Assembly (NCBI GenBank): GCA_038380795.1
Contig: CM076267.1
Location: forward strand, 10,585,501-10,649,500
Reading direction: 5' to 3'
DNA from: Pyrocephalus nanus
Lineage: Eukaryota; Chordata; Aves; Passeriformes; Tyrannidae
Length of the DNA: 64,000 nt
Positions 1 through 13,131 of the stretch are shown here, piece by piece; within the stretch, counting starts at the first letter, position 1; each line of letters opens with the position of its first letter. The notes under the pieces were generated by a model. It was not told the origin of the DNA, ran no database searches, and was given only the letters and a program-made list of their open reading frames with translations. The position numbers were made by a program, and so were the translations under genes.

Positions 1-3000
1 AGTGAAGTGGAGCTCTGCTGAAAGTACCGCAGAGTAAGCACTTCTTCCACAACCCAAACAAACGGAGCTACTTGTGAGTGCACGTGTGTGTTTCTCTTAC
101 TGAGATCACAGCAACTGCAGTTTTGAGAGAAAGCATTAGAAAGAAGAGGCGAGCCCACAAACTTTCTCTGGAACTCAGCACGTCTATAAATATTTATCCT
201 GAACTGTTGAACTAGAAATTTATAGCCACATCAATTTGTACTTAGCATTTCAGTTAGTGCTTTGAGGGTTTTTCCTTTTAAACGGTTGTTGCTCAGTCCT
301 TGCTTTTTTATTTTTATTTTAAACACAGCCATTCATACGTTGTACGGTCTGAGTTACCTCTCCTAAGCTGTTATTAGAAAGTGCATGTGTGTATTTGGGA
401 AAGCTTATAAATTTTACAAGATGAAAGACAGTTGCTAATGAGCAGTTGATGTTCTGCAACAGGATTTGTATGGAAGTCTTAACTGTTTAATGCATGGCAG
501 TAAATTGCACATAGTGGAATAAAAAGTGCAATGAGAAATGCCAGTTGTTTAGGCTGTCTAATGTATTTAAATCTTCACAATCCAGCACTGCATTTTATAT
601 CCCTTTGTAATCACATCAGTTGTACTTTTTAATGAAGTTTAAAACAAATGGCACTTCTCAGCCCCACCAGGAAGCACTAACCAAGCAGTTCACAGAACTG
701 AGGAGAGTTTTTGTAGTCTATCCAGAGCACAGCCTTTGCCAGCAGACAGTCTTTAAATGAACATGCAACTCTGCAGGCAACTCAGCAACAACGTCCAGTT
801 TTAGCATTTTCTGTGGCCACAGCCAGGCTCCTGAATTGCAGGACACAAATCTTGTCTGGTTGGAAGCTGAGGGCATGTTCATTCAGAGAAGAGTGTTTGT
901 TACCACCTTACATTCCAGATGTGGATTGCTGCCCTTAATTATGGATTTCATAGCTTTAAACATATTTTCCAGTAGCTGTGTGTTTTGGGCACAGAATGAA
1001 AACACATTTTCTTTTTCTTTTTTTAATTAATTTTCCACAATGGGTCCTGCATTTCCACAATGGGTCGAACACACATCCAACTGTGTGTGCTCATGTAAAT
1101 TTGTAGAGATTCCTTATCAGTTGATAGCATGTACTGGTAGAATTTACTGATACTGAATCCCTAAGAACAACATCCCTAAGCTAGGAAAGTGTGAAGCTCA
1201 TTTGTACAGTGGCAGTTCCTACAAGAAGATAGCGCCACTAGTATTCAGTGACATGTAAAATAAATTCACATCCCATTAAGAAAGAAACTTCACATCAGTA
1301 AGTTAAAGAAAAAAAAAAAAAAAGTCTTTCAGTCTTCCAGAAATAATATGCAATGGAAAAATAATTTTTACAAGTTTTATTGCGGTCAATGATGAACATT
1401 CTCTTGAGAATAAAAAGAAACAGAGCCAATTGTCGTCTTTAAAAAGTGTCTGCCAATTCAAACCCCAAATATTTTTGTTATGGAGGGATTGTTGCTCTGA
1501 AAATAATTGATGCTGTTTGGTTGTTCTTCTTTCGTGTGGTATCAGCAGAATTTTTTGACCTGATGCTGTCCCAGTCTCAAGCTGTGGCTCAAAGCATCTG
1601 GATTCTGTGATCAGTTTTGTGAGGTAAAACAGCGAAATGTTTACGGTTTCCTTTCTAAGTGGGGACATGCACATATTTTGTTAATGACAGAGCAAAATAC
1701 TGGTGTTCATTTCATCCTGTACTTGTTCAGAGAGCTTCCTTGTGCTCCTTGATCTAAACAATCATTGTCTACCTTTCTGAATTGTTACTGAATGAAGGAT
1801 AAATGAAGGATTCGCACCTGAAAGTAGAAATGTACATCAAGTCTCACAAAGTAAGCTTCTGGTGGTGGGAAGAGGGGAGACAACTTTCTCAAAAATTTAT
1901 TTTTATTGTGTTAAATTGTTTCATGTTTCAATCCTCTACTGCTGCAAATAAAATTTATGAACAGAAAGTAGTGGCAAACAGAGGAAATGAGGCTGGCCTG
2001 TTGAACTGGAAATGAATGAACCGCTCCTGTTCTGAAACCTCTTGCAACACAGTGAAACTCTGGTCTGATTTCTCAAAATCCCATAGCAAAGATTGCTGCT
2101 GCTCTGACGTGAGCACTGGTCCTACCAGGAAACTTCTGACATTCTCCTTACAGCATAATCCTAAATGACCCTTAACCATGTACTTAAATCAGCTATTTCT
2201 TTGCAATTTTTGAGCATTTTAAGCTATTCAGGGCCTCAGAAAATTTAACACCTACGAAAAGTTGGTCTGTGGGAAGAAAGCTTCATCTTTGCAGTTTGCC
2301 TTATTTTTTTGCTTTGAGAAGAGACTCAGAACCAGAGAAAATTCTCATTAAAACTGACGAAAGTTTCACCCAAGAGAAGGCTGCTAAGTTTATCTACCGT
2401 GTTTTGAAGAGATCTCTGGTGCTTGCCCTTGCCTTTGAAATCTCTTTGGCCCATACATGTGGCATCACTGAAGTTACTGAGACCTGACAGAGCTGCATCT
2501 TAGTAAGTTGCTCACATTCTCCTGTGGCAGTGACTTAATTCTCTTATTTGTAACACTATTTTACATGGTTCTCATTTTGCTGCCAAGACTCTGGACCTGT
2601 TCTGTCAGGATCCTCTTTGCTGTTCACTCAGTACTGTGCACTTTGATATCTGTATACAAACATTTTCTGTTACTCTTCATGGTAAGAAGAGCAGTGGCCT
2701 CCCTATGCTACAGCTTCATTTCAGTCTTCACATTGACTCTTGCAATTGCCAATTTGTTGGCAAGGAGGAAACATGGTCAGATTATTTGATCTAACATTAC
2801 TAAATATGGAAACCAAGTTCCTTTTAGTGCGAGTTTGACGAAGTTTGAGTGTTCCGTGCCCCAGATCCTCAGCTGTGAAGTTATGAAGGCAAAGTTACAG
2901 TTTCCCAAGTGACAGCTACCTATTTCAGAACTGAAATTGTCTTGAGTTTGTACATAGCTCAGTTTCCTGCAAACTTCTACTTTTATAAAATGCCAGAATT

Positions 3001-6000
3001 TTACTGCTTTGCAGAGACCTTGTCCTGTTTGTGTGCCAGGATGGCATCTGGGTGGCATTGGAGGAAATAGCCTAAGGTTTCTCCTAGTCTTTATCCAAGG
3101 TTTTTGGCATCTGACTGGTTTTGAATTGGCAGCCTAGGGAAGCATTTTTGAAAATGGGAGAAATCAGACAATGACTAAATTTAAATACAGAGCTAAAGAT
3201 GGGCAGAAATTCAGTCTATGTATAATCCCATATTAAGTTCAGAGAACTTGTACTTGCAGGAAAAAAGGTCCAGGTGAGCTCTGTGGGTGGCTTGCATAAA
3301 ACTCTTGTCATGCACTGAATAGCTACAGGTCAGCTGGCTACAGAGTGGGGAAAGTAGAAAGGCAGGTGTTGCTACTGGTAGAATGATTTATTAAGGCTCC
3401 ATCTGAACAGCTCTGCCACTCTGAGACAGCAACACCTGTGTGGAAATGCCCCCATCAGTGTCACAGAGCTTTACAGCCTCTGCTTCAATTGCTGATTGAC
3501 ATCCCAGCTACACACACTGCTCTATACAGGGTGTTCCCTTCACGTCCTCTGTGCAGGAAAGCATAGGATTCATCTTGATAATGTTCTGAATTTCAGCTGA
3601 ATGATGTTTCAGGTTATTTTGTCTGAAAACTACTATAACAGCGTTACTTTAAATGCAATAAATTTAAACTTATTATTTAAATGAAAGAAAATCTAATTTA
3701 AGAAAAACACAGACACATGTGGTTGATTCCTAAAGACATAAGTAGGGTTTAAGTATTCTCTTAAGAGCTGCATTAATTGGGACTGGTGTTTGAACTCAGA
3801 AATTCTATAAACTGAAGGCAGCTTGGCACACAGCGCTACTCTAAAGTTCCACTGGAGTCCTTCAGAAAAAACTCCAGACAAATGGACTTCTTGAGGTTCT
3901 GGTACCTGGGAAAGCAATGCTTTATTCAAACTGCTACACTCTGGTGACTGAGCACAAAGCCAGTACTCAGTGCACCTCTGGAAACTCCTGACACTGAATT
4001 TCACAAAAGAAATATGATTAAATGTGGAAGATCGAAGAAGAAATTCTCTGCAGCTGCTGTCTGCTGTGCAGTTAGTAGACCATGTCCTCCATGGATAGGT
4101 CATAAATTCTTCCCTGCTGAGTACCATAAAAACTCATTCCCCCAAAGAGCTGCGGTAGTATGTGTAGTGCTCAGCACCTTTGCCATCTGCAAAAAGGGGT
4201 TGAAGAGACAGACACAGAATAAGCAGATTATGCAGAACTGCCTTTAAAGAGTCAAAATTAAAATTGGTGGGGTGCCATCCACAAAAGGATCTCGTGTTTG
4301 GTGTCTGGACTATAAAATATCAAGTGCTTTTTGGCACCGATGAGTACAGAGTAGAAAAATAGAACACACCCAAGGTTTACAGAAAGACCATTATTTTTTC
4401 TTTTATGCTTTAGGTAATGCTTTGAGGTGAGCATGTTTGTTCCTACTATGTATTCCAGTTTTGCTCTAATGAGACAACTGTGGATTCTAAACCGATCTGG
4501 AGAAGAGGCAGGTTATCCACTTTGTTTGCAAGGTTACAGCTAAGTCTCCAAATATTTAACGTGCTTAACCTTGCCAGGCAAGTTATCTGTTTTAGAAGCA
4601 AGCTTTTGAAAGGGATAAGCTATTCTTGAGATACGGTTTGTGTGTGTTTAAAGTCTCAGAAGGAGCTGAACAATGTATCATGTCCACTTTCCTTTATCAA
4701 GAACATCTGCTGTTCATTTGTTAAAGCAAACTGCAGCTTGAGCCCAACAGGAGCTTTGTTGCAAGACTTTCAAAGGAGCTGCACTGGCCAGAACTGCTTT
4801 TCCCACCTGCACTAACCGTAAAAATTAAATTAAAATCAAATTATACTACCTATTAGGTGGGCTGTAATCATGATGTTCAGTTGTAGTCTCAACACAATTA
4901 AGAGTTCACAGCAGTGTAAACGATTAAAACAAGAAGTGGCGCTTTTTTCTGGTTTGAGAGCACATCTCTCTCTACATGGACAGATGACGTGTTCTGGTGT
5001 ATCCAATTCTTAGCATCCTCTGCTAAGTTTGTTCTCAATTCCCCTCACAAGTCTTTTGATCAAGGTCTAGATCCAAGCATCTCTTGGCTCTTGATCCAAG
5101 GAAGGCAGGGAACAATGGCTAGAGTCTGATGAATATGGAAAACACCCCATTTTCTGTAGGACCTAGGGTGAGCCCCATTCACAGAATACCTGTTACTGTT
5201 TGCATTGAGTCTCTTGGCATGAGAGCCTTCAACTCTGTGACCTTCAGATGAGCCCATCTAACAAGTAACTTGCAATAAAGTGAATAATATTCCGTTTTTG
5301 CCAATACCTAGATACCAGAAGAATAGGTACACTGTGCAGTCTCTACCACATCTCAAGTGTAAGTGCTATACATTGTTTTTTCCTGTATCTTCACTTCTTT
5401 GACTAGAATTAAACTTAAAAAATGTGTCATGCCACTTGATCACATTTCTTCTGCTGCTTTCCTGATACAATGTGATGGCTCATTACTTCAAGTTTTGCAA
5501 AAAGTGCAGGTAGTTAACTCCCTAGTTTTCCCCTACTAATAACTAGCAATGAGTATTTGCTATGCCAAATTCCCAGGCAGCAGAATAAAGGTCAAAGTTT
5601 GTCAGATACTCAGAGTGGTTTTCCACATGTCTCTTGACGTCTCCTTCTGGTGTGACTTCTAATCATCTGCCCACAGCAGACACTTGGGAGCTCAGTGGTA
5701 ACATCTGACAGCTCTAACTGAGGCTATTCTCTTTTTATCCCTTTGTAACTTCTGTTCTCTGTGGCCTTTTCTGACATGTAGTTCCCAGAAATTGATGGTT
5801 TCTGGTCAAAGATGGGCATGGAACAGAGAAGAGGCTACGAAACCTTCTCAAATTTCCCTCAGTCTCTGGCATTCCTTAATGTTAAGATAGGCAGGCAGCC
5901 AAATAAGCAAAACACCTGCTGTTCCTTTAGAGGAGGTCACTGCTGTCAGACATCATCTACCAACCCCCTGGCCAATTTCTCTTGAAAGTTTAGTGCTTGC

Positions 6001-9000
6001 CCTGTCCACTATAGTTATGGGAAATAGTTTATTTTCTTCTGCTTTGCAGATATTTTTATGCATTAGAAAACATTTCTCATTACTGCTTTTCTTCTTGTAT
6101 GGTTACCCAGCTCATCCAAACATTGTTTTTGTGTTGTTTTACAACTTCCAGACACTACAGTCTAACTATAAATGTGCTAACTACACCACCAACCATCAGT
6201 GTTTTAAAGAAATTCCTTGTGTTGCAATGATTGAGATACAGGCTAAGAGCCTCACTCACAACAGCCTCAAGGGCTGCATGTCCTTAAAAGTCTCAAGACA
6301 AGTGGAAAAGTCCATATTTTCACAATGTCTTATTTGTGTACATGTACACATTTACTCCAAGAAGTATATGTTGTATTTTTCTGTCTCAAATATAAATGGG
6401 TAGTTGTGATATCAAGTTGTTCTCACTGAGAACCAGGTGTCAAAAAGCAGAGTCACTTACCTGCAGGAGCACAAAACCTGCTTACTTTGGAGTGTTAATC
6501 ATAGAATCATTAAGGTTGGGCTCTAAGATTATCAAGTCAAACTGTGAACCTCTCATCCCACATGTTCACCACTAAACCATGTCCTCAAATACTGCCCTGC
6601 CATTCTTTACAGCCAACAAAGGGGACAACTTTCCTCAAAAAGCACCAAAGGTTGAAAGCTTCATTTTCAGTGCATGTGAATAGATAATATTCCTGTCTTT
6701 CAAATCAATTTTCTTCAGATGGATTGAACCACCCAAATGCAACTGATTCTTTTATTGAATTGATTGAATACTACACACACATAGGTCTTAATTCTGGGCT
6801 TTGTGGAATTAAGGCAAAGATAGTCTACAGACACAGCAGCACAACTGAATGTTGTGCTGACAATATCTGGATGTCTTAAAATTCTGATTTCATGGGAGAA
6901 GGATTGTCTCTTCTAGGGAATTTTAGTCATTACTGAATTCATACTGCAGCATATGAAATCATCTCCATGAGGGGAGTTATTCTGAACAGCAACTTCTTAA
7001 CAGTTGTAACATTGCCAGTCTTAGTACAGCTTTTGATGTGCCTGTCTATATATGATGTAATTTGAGGAGATTTTGCAAGCCAATAAATCCTTTTGATAGC
7101 TGTTTTCTTCCTGATCTCATTGCTTCTGTGTTAAATATGACCTCAAGCAGCAAAATGGGACATTTACCCAGTCCTTAACATCAAGCACTGAACACCTCAG
7201 CAGTGTAATGATTGTAGTGCTAGAATATGTCATGTTAATGTTTGCCATTATCTCTAATAGTCTAAAAAGTGAGAAAGACTCAATAGTGGTACACACAGTG
7301 TCAGTGTTTCACAGTTTGGTTTATTGTCACTTATGGCTGACTCTTTGGGGTGCTGTGAGTTTATGTTTATGTTTATTGTTGAGCTCACTGGAGCCACTGA
7401 TGTGTTTAGGTAGACAAAACTATGTTTCTGTGAAATTAGTGTATAAAGAGCTCTGTTATGGACACAGATATAGGCTAAATTTTAGAAAATCTCTCCTGTG
7501 CTTTTGAACAAGCAAAACAGTCACGGAATATATTTACCATTGGCGGTCACTGAGTGCCTTTTGCTTTGTGACAGTGGGGAATAGTTTGTAGTTGTGCAGT
7601 AGAATGTTGTGTGTAGTAGAATATTGTTCAATAATTCTATCCTTTAGTGTACAGCTACCATGGACTTGTTCTATTTTTGATCCCTTATTCTTTGGGAAAA
7701 CCTAGTGCCATCCCTCTTCAACAGCATTCCCTCAGGCTCAGATGCAGATCAATCCTAACTGGGAGATTCACACACAACAGGTTCTCTCTGAGCTCTTTCC
7801 CCTTGCTGGGTTGATGCACAGAGCAGAAGGCCTGTTTTACCTTAGCAGACTTTCCCAGGAACACTCTAAGCAATTGATGGGTCCAGACAAAACTCAGAAC
7901 TCATGTTTGTGCTGATACAATGGCTATTTGCTGCTTGCTGTCAATTTTCCACTTGTTATTGGTGTAGAACAGGTAAAGAGAATCTGTAGCTTCACTGGGA
8001 CTGGCAATACTCACACAGGCCAAGCTGTAAATAAAGGTTATAGCCTTCTGCTGCTGGGCATTAAATAAGCAGATAAATTTCTGTTTGCTGTGGATTTATT
8101 CAAGGCAGATGTTTTTAGTGAGTTCTGGAAAGGCTGGGAGGAATATAAAACCTGCTGCAGTTCTGGAATTGATCCATTAGGATCAAAACCCAGTAACCAG
8201 TGATTTGTTTAAGGGTCCCTGACACTTTTATGGCAAGACTATGTATTTCAGATAGGTCTGGCTCAGTTTGAAACACATTCCAAACCCAAACCTGAAATAA
8301 ATCCTTGCAACAGAGCAATTCTGTAAACTTCTGCTTTCCTATAATTTCATTTTTGACAAAAAATGAAAGAAAAAAAATCAGAGTTTGGGAAGGGAGTGAC
8401 TTAAACTTTTGAAAGGAAATGGCATGCTGATTGCCTGTGTTTGTAATTTTCAGTGTGGCATTTTCTCAGTGTCGAGGTGTGGATGAATAAAATAACACAG
8501 ACACAGCAAGCATAAAATAAACACACATAGAAGAAATGGAAAAATACTTATTGTAGCCTCAGTCATGTGATATTGGAAGGACACATATAATGGTATACCA
8601 GAGCTTGAGGGGTCAGCTAAAAATGGCCTTGTGTGATCCAAGAGGGACTTAAGAATATTATAAAACAAAAAGGAAAAGGAAGAAAGGTATTTCCCATTGC
8701 TTTGACCCCAGTTGTTCCCTGGGATGGTTGATGTAATGTTAATACTTGGGAGCTTTGAAGATGGGTTGAACAATACAGCAAAAACACCAGAAGGAATTAT
8801 GGTAAACTGGAAAAAGCAGTAAATATATTAGGTGATGTGTAATTGATGACTTGCATTCACAGGCCAGAATCTCAGCAGCTGCAAACAGATGTGGTTAGAC
8901 TGATGTTAGTGAAGAGGTTGTGATGTAATGCACTGAAAGGTGGTTCTGCCTTCACATCCTTCAAGTGCTACTCTGTCATTTTACTCTATTGAATTATTTC

Positions 9001-11219
9001 ATATAACAGTTTGAAAGCCATTTTGCCTCAAATATTTCAAGGAAATCTTAATATTCAGTGAAGCAAAAATGAGAGGTAGTAACTCTGTGGGTAAATCACT
9101 TAATCTCTCTGTTGGTTTCTTAATCTAAAATGAAAAGATGGGTAGAAGGGCATTGACAAGTTCATAGTAAGAAGCAGCTATTTGGCACTTTTTGTGCCAG
9201 TGAGCACATTATCAACCAACAGGAGTTAACAGTACTGTAACAATCTCATATTGATGCTTCACAATTCCCTTTTTCTGAAAATGAATTGTGCTAAGAAAGT
9301 TATTCCTTGGAGCCTGTGCTCTGAGTAAGCACTAAACCAATTTGCTGGAGAAGGGTTAGGGATCTGGGTTGAGTGGGAGCTGCTGTTTTACAGAAAGCAC
9401 AGAAGAGAAAAGGCATGGCCAAAAAATGGCTTTAGAAAGATGCTGTTGTGTTTAAACAGGAACAGCTCCCCACTGTGCAGGATCTCACAATTTATTCTTC
9501 ATGGAACATGGCTCTTGCTTAGGTAAAGATAGACTCAGAAAGAACTGGAGAAGTTCGTACCAGAAGTGGAAAGTTTCTTCAGCTTATTCAGCATATTCAC
9601 GCTCTTGGCAAGCATAAATGTCCTTTCTATTGAGGAAGTAGTGTCAGGAAGAAGAGGTCATCACATCACTGGCAAAATTAATTTCTCTGAACTGATAGCC
9701 AGAGAATTAAAGAAAAGAGAAAAATTTCTGACAGCTGTAGGTTAAGCTCCAGCAGATGAGAAACCCAGCTGGAGTGAGGTGGGGCTGGATTCAAAAGGAA
9801 AGGTTTTGAAAGGAGAGAACCTAGGAATGGGTAAGGTTGGTTGGGTAAAGATTTTAATTTGGAAAGTAAGTGCTGTGCAGTCAGAGACAGCAGAGCTGAA
9901 ACGAGGATTGGAAACTGAGAGGAGAATGCTGGGAGGAATTTTACCCAAGCCACAACCAAGCCTTCTTCAAATCAAGACACATCATCAATATTTTGCCCAC
10001 CTGGAGGTTGAAGGGACTTCCTGTTCAGTTGCCAAAATTTGATAATGTAGTTCAGAATGCAAAATTGCTTCTTTCCCAGTGAGCAAACACAGCCACAACT
10101 ATTACTCATCCCAGCTCATCTTGATCCACTCAGTTACTTCATGACATGTAGGCAACGGATCAAAGAGTTGGAAGATGGGGAGTGAACATATCAGAGTGGG
10201 GGTCAGGAAAGAAGTTCTGCAGTCAGGAGTTGTTACGAAGACTGGAGAAACTTGCTAACAATTAACACATAGTAATGCAACCCTCAAAGGGGACAGGATT
10301 TCTCATAAAGCAGAGAAAGAACCTTTGCCTGAGTAGTCATTTTGTTGGTGGAAATTGGTGTATGTCTGCTTTTCCCCTCCCTTTTTTTTTTTCCCAAAAG
10401 AAGCACACATCATCAAGTTGCAACAGCTCAATTGAAATCAATAACTCAGTTCTCAGTTATACCAACTGAGGATCTGCCTGCAAAACTGAGGGTACCATTA
10501 CTGCCATAGCAGGCAGGGATATATTATTATGGTTCCTATTTAATGAGCACAGGACTGGTTCATTTTATTGAAAATTCTTTTTCTGGGTAGACACAAAGCT
10601 GTTTAAGTTGAGCAGTGTGTTTGCATGAATACATGTAGGTACTTACAGTAGTACTCTCTCTCCATGATAAAAGAATGACCCTTAATGACACTTTCTTAAA
10701 TCGCAACTCCTTATCTTCTGCTTTTAAAGATCAAGGCAAAATTTGATACGTGTCCTCATTTCTTGCCTGTATATTGTCAGGAGCCACTGTATCTCATTAC
10801 ATTTGCATTATAAGCCCAATCCTTGGCAACCATGCTAGAAATTTTTGGTCCAGCTAAGTTGCAGTCTTGCATACTTAGAGGTGTAGCAGCACTGCTGCCC
10901 TTCAGTGTCTGAACAGTGAGGACCCAGGGCAAGGATTCTTCATTGGCACTGTCACTATGTCTCTGTAGAGAAACCATAGCAGTGGGAAGTTTTTCTGGAT
11001 AGGTATCTATCTGCCCGACTAGTCTTATGATTTTAAGTTTGACTTATCCAAGAGTTTTTTCATTTCACTGTGTTCTGCCATTTGGCTTGGAAAGAATATG
11101 TGTTTAACAGCTCCCGTGTCAAGAACTTTCCACTGCATTGCTAAATGTCCAACATTTCTTCCTGATATCATCATCTGTTAAGTTTTCCTTCTTTCTCCAT
11201 CTCTCTCACATCTTTGCAG
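1..11219 (+). other. MYLK: Upstream intron of MYLK (3' part), no coding exon seen
   Basis: This is non-coding sequence leading to the first exon in the window. The residues that should precede exon 1 of the window (start Met, N-terminal tail and first strands of Ig1) were looked for and not found, so the preceding coding exon is probably before base 1. Open frames here are short, have no family resemblance and are not supported as genes. Contents seen: a minus-strand CR1 scrap at 6497-6608 and an A-run at about 1309. Otherwise it is unremarkable AT-rich intron. Confidence 0.8.
6497..6608 (-). repeat. CR1 LINE 3'-end fragment
   Basis: The stretch opens with the reverse complement of the characteristic CR1 tail (AATCATAGAATCATTAAGG) and continues with degenerate versions of the usual ATCAAGTCCAACC and ACTAAACCATGTCC words. 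It is therefore a 3'-truncated tail of an avian or reptile CR1 element lying antisense to MYLK. About 110 bases are recognisable, with small deletions, which suggests an old copy. The downstream limit is approximate. Confidence 0.85.
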
Positions 11220-11427
11220 GTCAGAGGATACCCTGAGCCCCAGATCACATGGTACAGAAATGGGCATCCTGTGCCAGAGGGAGACCATTATGTCATGGAC
11301 CGCAGCATTCGGGGGGTGTTCAGCTTGGTGATCAAAGGTGTGCAGGAAGGTGATGGTGGTAAATACACCTGTGAGGCTGCAAATGATGGTGGGGTTCGTC
11401 AAGTGACTGTGGAACTGACAGTGGAAG
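11220..11427 (+). CDS. MYLK: MYLK exon: Ig1, C-terminal two thirds
   Basis: This 208-nt exon starts in phase 0 after ...ATCTTTGCAG and ends in phase 1 before GTAAGA. It begins VRGYPEPQITWYRNGHPVPE and ends with VRQVTVELTVEG, matching the first immunoglobulin (I-set) domain of long MYLK. Visible Ig landmarks are the ITW core Trp, the D-x-G-KYTCEA motif with the second conserved Cys, and the final TVELTVE strand. The first part of the domain is on the preceding exon, which is not in the window. Ig1 is present only in the long isoform, where the N-terminal extension contributes to cytoskeletal targeting. Adjoining introns are about 11.2 kb or more and 1.65 kb. Confidence 0.96.
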
Positions 11428-11661
11428 GTAAGAGGGTACTTACACTGCTGCAGTGATGATTACAGAGTTTAATTAAAGGAACAAGCTGAGTTAAGCTGTC
11501 TAGGTAAAATTACAACTGTACACTTGTGCTTTCTTATTGGTGCAAGAGAAACTTCACAGTTTAAGGCCTTTTTTAGGGATCTAAATGTCCACAGCTGGAT
11601 AAAGTGTGTGTTCAGTTTCAGGTGTGTATGGTGATGCCCAGCTAACACAAGTCCCAGCTCT

Positions 11662-11721
11662 ACAGATTTTGCCATAAACTCTGTAATTTTCACAGATTTT
11701 GCAATAAACTCTGTAATTTTC
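11662..11721. repeat. 30-bp tandem duplication
   Basis: Two adjacent copies of a 30-base unit beginning ACAGATTTTGC and ending CTGTAATTTTC differ at one visible base (CCATAAA against CAATAAA). Lying within an intron, it looks like a local replication-slippage duplication. No function is apparent. Confidence 0.85.
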
Positions 11722-12745
11722 ATGGAAGTCACCACTCAGGACAGAAACAAAGGCCTGGAAAGTTAGCATTTTCTCTCAGGCAGTAAAAGCTGTGTCCATC
11801 TTGGTTGCTTCTCAGATAGGCACACTGAGCCAGGGGTTTCTGGAGCTCTCCATGCACGCTGCCATGTGCTAAGCTGCACGCCTGGTTGTAATCGCAGGCT
11901 TAATGTCACATGGGAAACAGCCAAGATCAAACCCAGGAATTTTTAAGAGAACATCTGCATATTAGATAGTTGCAAACTGCCAAATGTAAAATTTAAAGAG
12001 TGACACAAAGCCAGGGAGGGATTGAAATCAATTGCACTGCAATTTGGTCATGTCAGAGATCTGTTGAATGTCACAACCTCTCAGGTCACGACTTTGTGTT
12101 GAATTCTTGAAGCAAAGAAAACAATCTGAAGCAGTCCTGAAACAAACAGCATTTGGGTTTATTCACAGTCAAAATCTCTAACAAATATCCTCAGAGTTCC
12201 TACTGAAATATGCATAGATCTGGCACGATTATTAATGCCTTCTGTTGTAAAAATCATGCAAAATCTTTTATGCCCCTAGTTTTAAGCCATGACAATTTTA
12301 TGAGTTTACTTTATGAATCAACTTTATGAATTTACACAGAGCTGGAGGATTTTTTTAAAAGCTGTTTTTATATCAGTTTTTCTGATCTGGGCTTTGATGC
12401 AGTTTAAAAGAAACTTCAGGGCAGTACCCAATGACCGAATTTCTCAGAGTTTGAGAATTACATGGTCCTTATTCTAAAAATCCCTCCATGCATCAAGATA
12501 GCAGAGCACCGATTTTTTTTCTCCTCTCAGCAAAGATACCTCTGTGAGGCTGATTGTTACTTGACAAATGCTACTGACAGACGGCCTAGTCTTTCTATCT
12601 GCAGGGCTGTCCTGTCTGACAGTGATGTGGGGTTTTATAAGGCTCTAGGACAAGTAATTTTTTTTTTCACAGCCATCAGAGGTGTCTGTTCGATGCTGCG
12701 GCTCTGGGTCTCCCCCAGGTCGGTCCCAAAGCTTTCCCGGCGCTG

Positions 12746-12764
12746 TGTGCACCAGGTGGCGCTG
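12746..12764 (+). promoter_or_regulatory. CTCF-like binding motif in a GC-rich patch
   Basis: The 19-mer TGTGCACCAGGTGGCGCTG fits the CTCF core CCASYAGRKGGCRS closely: CACCAGGTGGCGC is intact, with mismatches only in weakly constrained flanks. It sits in roughly 110 bases (12690-12800) that are clearly richer in G, C and CpG than the surrounding intron. CTCF sites act as insulators or loop anchors, and the motif orientation here is +. Binding is inferred from the motif only. Confidence 0.55.
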
Positions 12765-13082
12765 GGATTACACGGCTGCGCAGGGATCTCCCTCCTGTGC
12801 ATGGCAGCAAGAGGGATGAGCTTTGTTGTATTTACAGAAAAGGAAGTCAATCTGCAGTGTTGTTACTACTAAGTAGACAGTAACTCTGCTAAAACTTCTT
12901 TTTGAAATTGGAGAGGCTAATTTTGTGACTGCAGATGACATAAACTTACACTGCAAGTGTTGCATTCCTCCTTTCTGTTTGAACCCTGTAGAAATGCATG
13001 TTTTACACATTCTTTAGTGTCTATAATTCCCAATGGTCCTGACAAAGCTTCTGAATTCCTGTTTTTCTGTCCTATGTTATAG

Positions 13083-13131
13083 GAAACTCCTTGATGAAAT
13101 ACAGCCTGCCATCCAGTGCCAAAACCCCTGG
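13083..13131 (+). CDS. MYLK: MYLK short exon: Ig1-Ig2 linker
   Basis: A 49-nt exon, phase 1 to phase 2, lies between ...TGTTATAG and GTAAGA. With the borrowed G from the previous exon it encodes GNSLMKYSLPSSAKTPG. This matches the Ser/Pro/Lys-rich linker between Ig1 and Ig2 that I remember in chicken MYLK. It is too short for open-reading-frame calling and is found only by splice-site phase and homology. Its length is not a multiple of three, so skipping it would break the frame. The residues are basic and probably unstructured; nothing else is visible in them. Confidence 0.92.

Larger units (their letters stand above)
11428..13082 (+). other. MYLK: MYLK intron after the Ig1 exon
   Basis: This 1655-bp intron opens with GTAAGA and ends TTATAG. 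It contains a 30-bp direct duplication at 11662-11721 and, near 12690-12800, a short GC- and CpG-richer patch carrying a CTCF-like motif (listed separately). No exon was seen. Confidence 0.9.

Noticed and set aside
2508..2789. 93-codon hydrophobic open frame
   Set aside because: It lies in the upstream MYLK intron, begins at a non-ATG codon (CTG) and shows no conserved domain or splice context. Hydrophobicity follows from T-rich sequence.
5993..6403. 136-codon open frame in the first intron
   Set aside because: No recognisable family, composition typical of AT-rich intron, and no promoter or splice evidence.
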